Shown: piece by piece, positions 54,433-64,000 of the stretch
Position numbering within the stretch: position 1 is the first letter of the stretch
Layout of the letters: each line of letters starts with the position of its first letter
DNA from: Eledone cirrhosa
Taxonomy: Eukaryota; Mollusca; Cephalopoda; Octopoda; Eledonidae
Reading direction: 5' to 3'
NCBI GenBank assembly: GCA_964016885.1
Contig: OZ024743.1
Span: forward strand, 164,967,732-165,031,731
DNA length: 64,000 nt
Notes under the pieces: model-generated
What the model was told of the DNA's origin: nothing
The model's database searches: none
The model's input: only the letters and a program-made list of their open reading frames with translations
Made by a program: the position numbers and the translations under genes

Positions 54433-54976
54433 AGATGCACGCTGGGATTATGTCGGGCTAGTAAATAAGGGAGGAGGATGTAAAAGCCTCACCAACCTGC
54501 TCAGACATTTTCAACTGTCTGACAGGTATTGACTGGATTGTGCCAATGTGGGCATGGGCATACTCATCGGGTCATCCAGATTGTATCTAGATAGGGTATT
54601 GTGTAGGGAAACAGATAAGGCTAGCGTAGGTTCTCCAGAATTTAAAGTAGTCGGCTACTCGGACCACAAATTTGTGATCTGTGAAGTTGACTTAGATAGA
54701 CTCCATAGGCAAGGACCTGGTTACTGGAAGCTGAACGCGTCTTTCCCGGTGCGCAAAGCTTACAGAAACAGGATAAGCAAATTAGTTAAGCGTGAGTTGA
54801 CGGATGTGATCATCAACAACAGATGGTGGTTTACCCTGAAAAGGGCAATTAGAGTAGAATCAATAAGGTTTAGCAAAGGAGTAAAGATAGAGGAAAATAG
54901 AGTAGAAGGAGAGTTAGTTAGAAAGCAAGAAGAGGCGTTTAGGACAGGCATCACAACTGATGTGCTTGCGGCATGA

Positions 54977-55869
54977 TTGGCACTCGACCAATTCTTCAAT
55001 GCAAAGCACGAAGGCTGCGTTGTCAGAGCTAGAGCGCGTGTTCTGAGACAAGAGGGGACAAAAGCTGTCCAATGGGCCCGGGTGGTGGAGGCGCGACGTG
55101 GCAACAAAAGCACAATTCAATCCTTGCCTGACCAAAACAAGCACATGTTACTCGAACCTGAGCAGATGTGTGAGGCTTTTCAGCAGCACTTTGCTCAACT
55201 GTTTGGGAGCGGTGGTGGGCCAGATCGGTGTATGAACTTCAGTGCATACCTCGAGAGACTGCCGCAGCTCTTGACGACTGCTGTGCAGTATTGTAAAAAG
55301 CCGATAACAGCAAGTGAAATACGGGAAGCGATGTGTGATTGCTCGAGGGGTAAATCGCCAGGTTTGGATGGTCTGCCCTGTGAGCTTTATGCGTACATGC
55401 CAGACTTGTTCGGCGACCTTTTGGCAGACGTCTACTGCAACTGGCAGCAGAATGGGAGCATTCCCAGTTTTGTGAGCCGGGGAACGGTGGCGCTGTTGAG
55501 AAAAGACCCGAACAAAGGGGACATTATAGACAACTTCAGGCCAATAACTCTGTTAAACACAGATTTCAAAATTTTGTGTTAGCAACGAGATTGGCGCTTG
55601 TCGTTGGTAATCTGGTAGCAGAGGCGCAGACATGCGCCATTCCGGACAGATCCCTCCACGACAACCTCCACCTCATGCAATACATCATAGAGAGGGTAGT
55701 TAAGGAACCTGGCACAGGTGGGGCCCTGATCAACTTAGATCAATCTAAGGCATTTGATAGGGTTGACCATCTGTACCTGGCGCCAGTCCTCGAGGTGGCT
55801 GGTTTCGGGCCCATTTTCAGGGGTTGGATCGCTGCGATGCACAGCGACATCTGCTCAGTTCAGTTGTGA
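54977..55869 (+). pseudogene. Tx1-like LINE: RT fingers and palm (two overlapping frames)
   Basis: Frame 54977-55582: LDQFFNAKHEGCVVRARARV, VVEARRGNKSTIQSLPDQ, KPITASEIREAMCDCSRGKS, PGLDGLPCELYAYMPDLFGD, GTVALLRKDPNKGDIIDNFR and PITLLNTDFKIL. A frameshift moves to 55576-55869: LATRLALVVGNLVAEAQTCA, IPDRSLHDNLHLMQYIIERV, ALINLDQSKAFDRVDHLYLA. The second holds the first catalytic Asp block. Confidence 0.87.
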
Positions 55870-56543
55870 AGGTGAACGGTCATCTGTCACAGCCGTTCAG
55901 CATCATGCGCTCGGTCCATCAGGGTTGTCCCCTCTCATCACTCTTGTACGTATTGACCCTAGAGCCGTTACTGCACAAATTGGAGGCGATGAGAGACGTC
56001 CCACGCAAACTGGGATGTGGGAGATCCGTGTCAGCTTACGCCGACGACGTCACTATCGTGGTGTCAAGCACCGGACATGTCCAGTTGCTCGGCACCGCTC
56101 TCGAAGAATATGAAGCAGTGACAGGAGCAAAGTTAAACCAGGAAAATTCAGTGGGCTTGCAGTTTGGCACCTGGAGAGGCAAGTCCATGCCGCCCAACAG
56201 CGTCGTGGGACGTTGGACGGAAGGACCGGGTAAATTGCTCGGGGTCTGGTTCGGTCTGGACCTCCAGATGGAGAAAGACTGGAGCGAGGTGACGAACAGG
56301 GTGGCCTCTCTCACCCAGAAATGGGCGCTCACAGCCTTCTACCAGCTGGGCACTAGTATCGGTGGAACATCCACCTCGGCATTCTATAGAGGACTAGTGC
56401 AGGGGAAAAGTGACGACGTTCACGGGGAGACACTTAGCGTGGAAGACGATCAGCTGTTCACTCTCTTCAAGAGAACTTTCAACCCGGGGCCTATGGACAA
56501 CTTCCAGAAATCCTTGGCCTGGCAGTGCTACCAGGGAGCGTAG
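55824..56543 (+). pseudogene. Tx1-like LINE: RT catalytic block and downstream region
   Basis: 240 codons open: FSIMRSVHQGCPLSSLLYVL, TLEPLLHKLEAMRDV, CGRSVSAYADDVTIVVS, LEEYEAVTGAKLNQENSVGL and LGVWFGLDLQMEKDWSEV. After the internal deletion come TSAFYRGLVQGKSDDVHGET and LFKRTFNPGPMDNFQKSLAW. YADD is intact; the frame closes with a stop just after YQGA. Confidence 0.88.
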
Positions 56544-57246
56544 CCGGTTCGAGATAAGCTCTACAGGCATGTAAGCGCCATCAGCTGAACCTGTCCGAGA
56601 TGCGCACAGAGCGACGAAACCATTATGCACACACTCGTTCAGTGTCCGAGCATTGCTGACTTGTGGAGCTATGTCGAACATTTGCTGTCACATGTAGGAA
56701 GGATCTGGTTATCGACTGAGTCCATTGTGCAGATAGCCCCGCCGTCCTCCTTTAAGGGGGAGGAAGGGCAGACAGTTTTCATCTGCCTGGTGGCCATGGC
56801 GAAAGAGATTGTATGGTGGACAAGGCTGAAAGTGTTGAAGATGGACACTTTCCTCTTCGGCGAATCCCTGATTAACTTTTTCAAATTTCACTTGAAGAGG
56901 AAAATCAGGATGGAGAGACAAGTGCTGTCTTCTAGTAAGTTTGTTGAAAGGAGGGTACAAGTGGCGAGTCTGGTCCGAGTGAACGGGTCCGCTCTGAGTA
57001 TGTGCCTGTAGACTGAGGAGTGGAAAACTGAGAGAGGGCGCTTGCCCTGGTGGTCAGGGTGGCCGTGGTCTTTTGTGTGGTTTTCGCCACGAGTGACCCT
57101 TGGAAGTTTCCCCCCTATTGGGGAATATTTGTTGTTTGAATTTTTTTGATATTTCTATCTTCTTGTTATAACCTTTGTTACACGGCCAAAACCCACTTTG
57201 TATCGTCCTGTACCGTTCTGTGCCGGATTATTATTATTATTATAAT

Positions 57247-57424
57247 GCTGAATTGGCAGTATCAGTAGAGAGTCGGACATGCTTACCAGCAGAGTTACGT
57301 CCCTTTACGTTCTGAGTTCAATTCCCGCCGAGGTTAACTTTGCCTTTCATCCTTACGGGGTCGATAAAATAAAGTACCAGTAATGTACTGGGTAATTGGT
57401 GGCCTTGTGCCAAAAGTAGAAACA

Positions 57425-57465
<41 letters not shown>

Positions 57466-57502
57466 CATCATCATCATTATCACTATCATTATTATTATTT
57501 GT
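57247..57502 (+). repeat. SINE with long (ATT)n/(ATC)n tail
   Basis: gctgaattggcagtatcagt, gagttcaattcccgccgagg, ggggtcgataaaataaagt, caaaagtagaaacaatt, then a trinucleotide tail to 57500. First of two SINEs in tandem. Confidence 0.92.
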
Positions 57503-57704
57503 AAAGGGCGGTGGATTGGCACTATCAGTAGAGGGTCGGACGCCATGCTTTCCAGCATAGTTACGTCCCTTTACGATCTGAGTTCAAATCCCGCCGAGGT
57601 TGACTTTGCCTTTCATCCTTACGGGGTCGATAAAATAAAGTACCAGTAATACACTGGGTAATTGCTGGCCTTGTGCCTAAAGTAGAAATAATTATTATTA
57701 TTTG
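57503..57704 (+). repeat. SINE, second of the tandem pair
   Basis: aaagggcggtggattggcac head inserted in the tail of the previous SINE, B box gagttcaaatcccgcc, end gtgcctaaagtagaaata and (ATT)n. Confidence 0.93.
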
Positions 57705-59345
57705 TAACGCTTTTGTTCTGGCAGATGTTATACCGACACTAAACCAAAAGAGCGAGCCATAGCCAATGGCCAAAGATCCTTTGGGTCATTCAACTTTTTA
57801 ACACCCTTCTTAGAATTCTTGCTGTTCCCAGCAAGGCTGTTTTCTGCAACAATCCTGTCCTGATGGTAATTCCTAGCTTCTCAAGCCATATATCCAACCT
57901 TCTACTAACTGCTCCCAATGCACCAACCACAATCGTTACCACTTTTATGTGTCTGACTTTCTACAGTTTCCTGATTTCTCTCTTCAGTTCCTAGTATCTC
58001 TCAATTTTCTCACTTCCCTTCTCATTCACCCTGTAGTGCCATGGTGAAGCAATATTCACAATACTTGCCTTGTTATTATTCTTTTCTACAACAATGTCAG
58101 GCTTTCTAGCCACAATAAAATGGTCATACTGGATGGTCATGTCCCACAAGATCCTATATTGTTCATTTCAGCAACCCTTTCCAGTTGGTGCTCATACCAT
58201 TTCTCACTTCTGCTCATATCATACTTATGATAGATCTTCCAGTGAACCAATTTGGCAATGTTGTTGTACCTCCTCGTATACACTTTCTGAGCAAGCATCT
58301 TACATTCACTAATAATGGTGTTTATTGACTCACTATTCTCACCACACAGCCTACAATGTGGGGAATTCACTGATTTGTCAACATTGAACTTGATATAGTT
58401 CATTCTCAGTGCCTGTTCCTGAGCTGCAAAAATAAGGGCCTCAGTTTCAACTTACAAGCCACTTTTCCTAGTCCATTTCCAGTTCCTATCTTTGTCAACT
58501 GTCTCAGGAATTTCACATACAAATTGACCATAGATTTTTTTTTCTTGCATCTATACAATGTGTCATTCTGTCTGTCTTGTTTAAATTCTCCCTTTTCCGT
58601 TGCTTCATGACTGTTTAGGACCTATATCTTTTTTTACTCCTGCGATCAATCTCTCCTTTCAATTCTTTACATACCATGCCAGATTATTTTCCTCCGATTT
58701 TACACGCATTTCACAGCTAATGAGACCTCTTTCTCCTCTCTGTTGTGATAGATACAACCTATCCACATCACTTTTACGATGTAGAACCTCTTATAGTGTC
58801 ATAATTTTCTGGATTTTTCTATCAAGCTCTTTAAGTTCATTACGTCCCCACTCTATCATACCAGAGCTATACCTTAGAGCTGTAACAGATCATTTTGATA
58901 GACAGTATCTTATTCCTATCACTTTACTTCGTCTTTAACACCAACTTCAGTCTCCATTTATATTCCTTTGATAATAGTTCTTTCATTTCCTTCTCTTTCA
59001 TTTGGTTTGTTTCAAGTATGCCTAAGTACATCAATTTCCTTCATAACTTATCTGTCTGTTAATACAATTCCTTCCATCTTATTAATTCTACCCCACTTCA
59101 GTAATAGGACCCTACACTTTTTTATGCCAAATTCCATTCTGTACTGAATGTATGAACTGTCTGTACAAGGGAATCAATATGTTCATAGGATTTCCCATAA
59201 AGTTTTAGGTCACCCATGAACAGCAGGTGGTTTATCTTGAACTCATATCTTCCCCACTCATAACCAGCATTTCACCTTCTCAACACTAATGAAAGTGGAA
59301 CCATACACAATACAAACAGCAAAGCCAAAGACTGTCTCCTCAATG
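57705..59345 (-). mobile_element. REL-type LINE fragment (late RT to nuclease)
   Basis: On the minus strand from 59345: NHLLFMGDLKLYG (the active site expected as MDDLKLY; first Asp reads Gly), then degraded thumb text. VETEALIFAAQEQALRMNYI and CRLCGENSESINTIISECKM (zinc knuckle) lie in the frame 58403-58137, followed by NIAKLVHWKIYHKYDMSRSE. After frame changes: RKPDIVVEKNNN, SIVNIASPWHYRV, VVGALGAVSRRLDIWLEKLG and KTALLGTARILRRVL near 57800. The copy is strongly mutated. Confidence 0.8.
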
Positions 59346-59354
59346 GCCAACCAT

Positions 59355-61575
59355 GGCTTTTGGCAAGGGAGGTGGATTGTTACGAAAAGCCGATAACAGC
59401 TGAGGAAATATGGGACGCAATCGCAAGCTGCATGAGGGGCAAATCCCCTGGCTTACATGGTCTGCCCTATGAGATTTACATAAACATGCCAGACTTGTTC
59501 AGCAACATCCTAGCAGACATCTACGCCAACTGGCAGCAGAAGTCTGTGAATCGATCCAAACAAGGGGGACCATATAGACAATTTCAGGCCTATAACTCTG
59601 CTAAATGCAGTGTTTAAAATTTTGACGAAGGTGTTAGCGACATAGCTGGTGCTTGATGTTGGTGGTCTGGTAGGGGAGGCGCAAACATGCACCATTATGG
59701 ACAGATCCATTCACAACAATCTCCACCTTATGTGATACATCATAGAGAGGGTGGCTAAAGAGCCTGGCATGGGTGAGGCCCTGATCAATTTAGATCAATC
59801 AAAGGCTTTTGATAGGGTCAACCATTGCTACCTCACAGCCATCCTCAAAGTAACCAGCTTCAGACCCATTTTCAGGAGCTGGATCACTGCAATGAACAAC
59901 GACAACTGCTCTGTGGTTAGAGTAAATGGTCACCTTTCGAAACCATTCAATATCATGTCCTTGGTCCATCAAGGTTGTCCCCTCTCATCCCTTTTGTATG
60001 TATTGACTCTTGAGCCATTACTACACAAACTGGAAACTTTGAAGGGTATCCCAAGTGAACTAGGATGTGGGAGATCTTTGTCAGCATATGCCAACAATGT
60101 GACCATAATGGTGTCAAACACAAAAATTAACCAGGAAAAGTGGGTGGGCCTGCAGCTCAGTTAAATTAGTCGGGATCTGGTTTAGACCAGATGGCTAGAT
60201 GGTCAAAAACTGGGACGAGATAACATGCTAGGTGGCCTCTCTCACCCAGAAATAGGCCGAGAGAAGCTATCCTTGAAAGGTCGGACAGAGGTGGCAAACA
60301 TGTACATCACGTCCGTCATCTACTACTGCCTGGCCATTGTGCCTTCTCCTAACCCATGCCTGATAGCACTGGAACATCCACTTTTTCGCTTTTTGTGGAG
60401 GGGCCAGGTTCCATTGATCAGGCGGTCAATGTGCTGTCAACACTCGCTACGTGGAGGATTGGGTATACCATGGTTGATGATGTGCGAACATGTGCCAAGG
60501 CTACATCACCAACTTTTCTTGGATGGTGAACAGGTGTGGTCGCGGTTCGTTAGACACATTTTTCCCCAGCTCATCTCCTTAATGGAGCTACAGTCTTGGG
60601 TCAAGCAAGGATTAAGAGGGAGCATTTGGAGACTGGAATATCTTGAAGCTCTCACAGCCGCCAGCCAATCAGGCAGTACAATCGGTGAAAACTCCACCTG
60701 AGAGTTCCATAGAGGGTTAGTGGAGGGTAAGAGCAACGGCATCCTTGGGGAGACTCTGGGCATTGACAAAAATCAACTAGCCACTTTTTTCCAGAGGACT
60801 TTCAGTCCAGGGTCCACGAACAACTTCCATAAATCCCTAACATGGCAGTCTTACCGAGGAGCTTTGCCAATTTGAGATAAATTCTACAGGAATGGTAGTG
60901 CTGTCAGTATGGCCTGTCTGAGGTGCACACATGGTGATGAAACTGTCCTGCATCCACTCATCGAGTGTCTGAGTATTGCTAACCTGTTGGTTTATGTTGA
61001 GCACCTGCTCTCATGTGGGATGGATCTGACTATCAACTGAGTCCAATGTCAAGATCGCCCTACCATCCTCCTTTAGAGGGGAAGGACAGGCAGTTATTAT
61101 CTGCCTGGGCGCCATGGCAAAAGGGGTTGTTTGGTGGACGCATTTGAAAGGGTTGAAGAGAGCCATTTTCCTCTTCGACGAAGCCCTGATTAACTTTTTC
61201 AGGTTTCACTTGAAGTGGAAAATGAGGGTGGAGAGGGAAGTGCTGTCTTCTAACCAGTTTGTTGAAAGGTGGGTGAGAGTGGCGAGCATGATCCGTGTGA
61301 ATGGGCCTGCTTTGAGCATATGTCTGTAGATAGGAGAAGTACAATTAAAAGAGGGCACTTTGTCCTAGTGGACAAGGTGACTGTTCCCTTTGTGGGATTC
61401 TTCCTTAAATGATCCTTGGAATCTCCTCACTTTTGGGGAATTTGTTATGTCTGTTTTTTAATCTGTTATAAATTGTATTTGACACAAAAAACCACACACT
61501 GTATCATCCTGTACTATCTTTAATGTTTCCGTAATGTGAGCCCAGTGTAACTAATGAAGAAATAATTATTATTAT
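59355..61575 (+). mobile_element. Tx1-like LINE, 5'-truncated
   Basis: From 59390: KPITAEEIWDAIASCMRGKS and PGLHGLPYEIYINMPDLFSN; 59751-60164 has ALINLDQSKAFDRVNHCYLT, NIMSLVHQGCPLSSLLYVLT and SLSAYANNVTIMVS (YADD reads YANN). 60225-60701 has REKLSLKGRTEVANMYITSV, FRFLWRGQVPLIRRSM and QLISLMELQSWVKQGLRGSI. The C-terminus is 61114-61329 and the tail ends tgaagaaataattattatta at 61571. The tail runs into the intron side of a CCDC22 splice donor (61580-61576). Confidence 0.85.
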
Positions 61576-61580
61576 CTTAC

Positions 61581-61640
61581 CTCATGTAAAGCAGCTAAAT
61601 GTTTGTATGATTTTCTCACCGACTCATCTTTTTTGGCATC
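61581..61640 (-). CDS. CCDC22: CCDC22 coding exon (third from the end)
   Basis: Minus strand: acceptor catcatttgcag, 60-bp exon, donor GAG|gtaaga. Phase 0, reading DAKKDESVRKSYKHLAALHE (20 residues), which continues TDELVFK of the upstream exon and leads into NCEALI of the next. The VFKDAKKD ... LAALHENC run is the segment by which I recognised CCDC22. Just beyond gtaag the intron becomes an ataataataattattt transposon tail. Confidence 0.92.
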
Positions 61641-62409
61641 CTGCAAATGATGATTGTGGAATAATTAGGGAAAAAAGATTTTTTTAAATAGTGTCATCGT
61701 CATCATTGTTTAACATTCACTTTTCTGGATTAGGCAGGTTGTCACCTTTCAAGTCAGCACTCAATCCACAGGGCCACCATCCACACAGATAGGTTGGGGC
61801 TGCATCTCACAGGTAAGTTCCTATACATTACAGTGTATTGAGTGCATTTTATCACTCCTTTTGACTCTATGTTTGAGAAATTTTCTATGGCTTGATGATC
61901 TTCCTAACAAGGGCAAATTTCTTCATCTTTTTTAACTGCTCAGTCAGAGAGAGAAGGGCAATGTCCATGGTCCTTTTCACAGCCTTTGACACTGGTAGGT
62001 GGCAGGGAGATGTCCTTAAACTGGAGACATGTCCTGAATATATGCAACAGAGTAAACTCTGCTAAAGGTACCCAAGAGTTATGTGGTACTGTTAAACTGT
62101 GAAACAAATGAAGTTTACCCACTGAGTAGGCCACAGTGAGAAGTTGAACTTAGGATACAAAGAGCCAGAACAAATACTGCAAGGCTTCTTGCCCTAAACT
62201 TTACAATTCTACCAATCCACTGATGTGGAGTGGTACTACATTTTATTGATCTCAAAAGGATGAAGGGCAAAGTTAACTGTGTTAGGATTTGAATTCAGAG
62301 AGCAGAGAGTCAGAACAAATACCAAAAGGCATTTCATCATACACTTTAACAACTTTGCTAATTCCCTGTGATTGTTGTATGGAGACAAGTAAGTGTAATG
62401 TGGCCTTAC
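61641..62409. other. CCDC22 intron with old repeats
   Basis: 61690-61915 is a minus-oriented LINE tail repeat (catcattgtttaacattcac ... gatgatcttcctaac). 62130-62370 contains minus-strand SINE relics (gaagggcaaagttaactgtg). No coding frame. Confidence 0.65.
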
Positions 62410-62505
62410 CTTAAATACAAGTTCATCAGTAACAGTGAAGGTACGATCCAGTTTACCAGTAAGGAAGTTGATTTCCTTCTGTAAAGCTTTAGTATCTATG
62501 AGAAC
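62410..62505 (-). CDS. CCDC22: CCDC22 coding exon (fourth from the end)
   Basis: Minus strand: acceptor gtttccttattccag, 96-bp exon, donor AAG|gtaagg. The phase-0 frame reads VLIDTKALQKEINFLTGKLD then RTFTVTDELVFK (32 residues). The motif QKEIN.L.GKLDRTF.VTDELVFKDAKKD is strongly conserved in CCDC22 as I remember it. It forms part of the C-terminal coiled coil used in CCC complex assembly with CCDC93. Confidence 0.93.
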
Positions 62506-62619
62506 CTGGAATAAGGAAACATTAAATAAATAAAATAACATTAAAGAAATAAAAAAAAGCAAGACGAGATAGACAGAAATCAATAAAGAATGAACAAGAC
62601 TAAGATAGTAGCTAAGAGC

Positions 62620-63010
62620 TAGTTTCATTTGCTCTATATTTCTAATGAAAGACACTGTCTATGATTTTCAAACCATTTTGAAAATAATCAAGAATTTGGA
62701 AGAATTTACTCATATAATCTTTCTCATTATTAAGCTGATGTTTATTGTATAATTATTGTATGATAAGGGCAGTGGAGTGGCAGTATTGGTAGAGCGTCAA
62801 ACACCATACTTTGCAGCATGAAGTTACAACCCTTTATGTTCTGAGTTCAAATCCTGCCGAGGTTAGCTTTGCCTTTCATCCTTACAGAGTCGATAAATAA
62901 AGCACTAGTAATATACTGGGGTCGATTTAATCAGCTTTCCCTTCACCCCAAAAGATTGCTGGCCTTGTGCTTAAAGTAGAAACCAAGTTGATGTTTGGAA
63001 CATAACTCAG
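62620..63010 (+). repeat. piggyBac-like MITE relic interrupted by a SINE
   Basis: ctctatatttctaatgaaag, ttttgaaaataatcaagaat up to 62760, and again ttgatgtttggaacataact after the SINE. aagctgatgttt (62733) and aagttgatgttt (62983) may be the SINE target duplication. Confidence 0.6.
62766..62981 (+). repeat. SINE, plus strand
   Basis: aagggcagtggagtggcagt, gagttcaaatcctgccg, gagtcgataaataaagcact, ggggtcgatttaatcagct and ggccttgtgcttaaagtagaaacc. Lies in the intron between two CCDC22 exons. Confidence 0.9.
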
Positions 63011-63114
63011 AGGTTTTATCAATTCCCTATGGCATTATACTTATTCTTCTTACCTCCCCCATTCTCTTCACCATCCCCATAGAATAGAAATTGCTCTTCA
63101 GTTGTGTCATGGGC

Positions 63115-63310
63115 ACAGCAACCTCTCTAATGTTGGTGACACAATAAAATGCATCCAGTACACTCTGTATAGTGGTTGATGATAAGAAGGGCATCCAGCC
63201 ATAGAAAATTTGCCAAAGTGCCAAGAGATCTCTGCAAACATGTTAAAAACATAACAACCCCCTAATGCTGGTGCCATGATAAAAATGCATTTAGTGTATT
63301 CTGTAGAATG
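63115..63310 (+). repeat. LINE tail-type repeat
   Basis: ataaaatgcatccagtacac, aagaagggcatccagcc and gccatgataaaaatgcattt are the reverse complement of the ccttcctaac ... actgggtgcattttat repeat seen at 45900-46140. Confidence 0.6.
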
Positions 63311-63359
63311 CAGGAATATGTGTAAGCAAAATCCAGGTCTCCTATTTAAATTAAAATCT

Positions 63360-63474
63360 TCTACATAATTATATTTAAGAACCATATGTTAAGTTACTAT
63401 CTTAGGAATGAAATGGTTAATAATTTTAATTGATTGATTGAGAGTGTATTTTATTAGAAATAGTCACTAAAGGG
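63360..63474 (-). repeat. piggyBac-like MITE, partial
   Basis: Ends agaaatagtcactaaaggg followed by TTAA (63475-63478), the reverse of the ccctttngttacc terminus, with gagtgtattttattagaaat adjacent. The other end is missing. Only 16 bp from the CCDC22 exon donor. Confidence 0.65.
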
Positions 63475-63493
63475 TTAAATCCAAAATACTTAC

Positions 63494-63601
63494 TTTATCT
63501 ATTTCAGCGTTTTGCTTTTTAATATTCGAGACAATTTCAATAATACGGCGAGTGTAAGAGGACCGATTGACATTTTTGGTCATATTTTCATATTCACTGA
63601 C
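63494..63601 (-). CDS. CCDC22: CCDC22 coding exon (fifth from the end)
   Basis: Minus strand: acceptor tttatttttttacag, 108-bp exon, donor AAA|gtaagt. The phase-0 frame reads VSEYENMTKNVNRSSYTRRI then IEIVSNIKKQNAEIDK (36 residues). YTRRI.EIV.NI.KQ..EI.K is the stretch before the QKEIN motif in CCDC22. This is the most upstream exon visible; the N-terminal calponin-homology-like part and earlier coiled coil must lie beyond 64000. Confidence 0.92.
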
Positions 63602-63727
63602 CTGTAAAAAAATAAATAAACAAAACATTAGGAAGCAAAAAAATAGAAACCTGTGATATTCATGTATTTTCTCAGGTCATGCTGTTTCCAGTAAGCTAAA
63701 ATATACATGTTATTCTTATCTTCAGAT

Positions 63728-64000
63728 CATCATCATCACAGTTTAACATCCATTTTCCATGCTAACATGGATTAGATGGGTCGTCCACATTGAGAGACAA
63801 GTCTGGCCAGAATTGGCCATGCCGTACCTTGCTCCGACAGAACTGTAAATTTGACCATGGTTTTTACAGCTCGATGTCCTTCCTACCACCAACCACATTT
63901 ACAATGTGGGACTCATTGGCAACACTATGAGGAGGGACCGGTCAGTTGGCCGCACCGAACCCGTCTCACAGCAGAACTGTAGTTTGGAAGCCACAACCAC
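63728..64000 (-). repeat. APE/PHD LINE 3' tail-type repeat (runs off the window)
   Basis: catccattttccatgctaac, gatgtccttcctaccacca, gaggagggaccggtcagttggcc and gtctcacagcagaactg. Very similar to 19600-19850. Continues past the right edge. Confidence 0.75.

Larger units (their letters stand above)
54433..57235 (+). mobile_element. Tx1-like LINE, best-preserved copy
   Basis: Begins inside the endonuclease (ARWDYVGLVNKGG-type, SSRLYLDRVLCRETDKASVG, VGYSDHKFVICEVDLDR). It continues through the linker (54548-54976), RT (54977-56543) and C-terminus (56625-57011), then a 3' UTR to (ATT)n at 57226. YADD is intact near 56034. Single stops or frameshifts at 54975, 55580, 55867 and 56541. About 350 bp are missing at 56318 (between SLTQKWA and LTAFYQLG) relative to the copy at 59355. 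Confidence 0.88.

Noticed and set aside
5940..62981. tRNA genes suggested by B-box matches (gttcaaatcc)
   Set aside because: Each match is inside a SINE head or relic. None can be folded by eye into a full cloverleaf with matching acceptor stem.

Overview
The window is repeat-rich eukaryotic genomic DNA. The repeat set points to a coleoid cephalopod, most likely an octopus: many tRNA-derived SINEs with a shared body (ggattggcagtatcggtaga ... gagttcaaatcccgccgag ... ggggtcgataaaataaag), molluscan LINE families, a Penelope-like element, a decayed Ty3/Gypsy element, a Helitron, and long trinucleotide and CA/GA microsatellites. That assignment is an inference from repeat type. No rRNA gene, functional tRNA gene, CRISPR array or bacterial-type operon was seen.

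The one host gene I can support is on the minus strand and is easily missed because its exons are 60-117 bp. Five consecutive 3'-terminal coding exons (63601-63494, 62505-62410, 61640-61581, 46411-46337, 22109-21993) are all phase 0 with consensus AG/GT borders. Joined, they encode about 151 residues of coiled coil that I recognise as the C-terminus of CCDC22, a subunit of the CCC/Commander endosomal recycling complex. The 5' part lies beyond the right edge. The visible introns are about 1.0, 0.8, 15.2 and 24.2 kb, and nearly everything between 21.9 and 63.6 kb is intronic transposon sequence.

Layout. 1-360: near-perfect palindrome. 690-1665: LINE fragment of the REL-nuclease type. 2074-5930: nearly complete but decayed Tx1-like LINE, then a SINE, a REL-type LINE 3' end and a Tx1-like tail (to 7285). 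7.3-10.1 kb: AT-rich DNA with minisatellites and a tRNA-type SINE. 10.2-11.3 kb: internally deleted Tx1-like copy. 11938-16964: decayed Ty3/Gypsy element with two LTRs, carrying a GC-rich foreign cassette. 17.0-18.6 kb: old SINEs, a hammerhead-like motif, a LINE 3' fragment and a Penelope-like GIY-YIG fragment. 20.5-21.9 kb: sequence downstream of the CCDC22 stop codon. 22.4-28.9 kb: second GIY-YIG fragment, LINE fragments in both orientations, a Tc1/mariner-like MITE and SINEs. 29.7-33.9 kb: piggyBac-like MITEs and simple repeats. 34066-36199: Helitron. 36.6-39.2 kb: APE/PHD-type LINE. 40.6-43.3 kb: further LINE fragments, one split by a SINE. 43.5-50.2 kb: LINE 3' tails, minisatellites and APE/PHD-type LINE copies. 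51.5-61.6 kb: a chain of Tx1-like LINEs, SINEs and REL-type LINEs joined at (ATT)n tracts. 61.7-64.0 kb: the closely spaced upstream CCDC22 exons with SINE and MITE insertions.

Functionally this is a host gene with very large transposon-filled introns. Every autonomous element visible carries stops, frameshifts or truncations. The reverse-transcriptase motif is intact in some copies (YADD near 56034 and 25268) and mutated in others (YAND near 3557, YANN near 60086).
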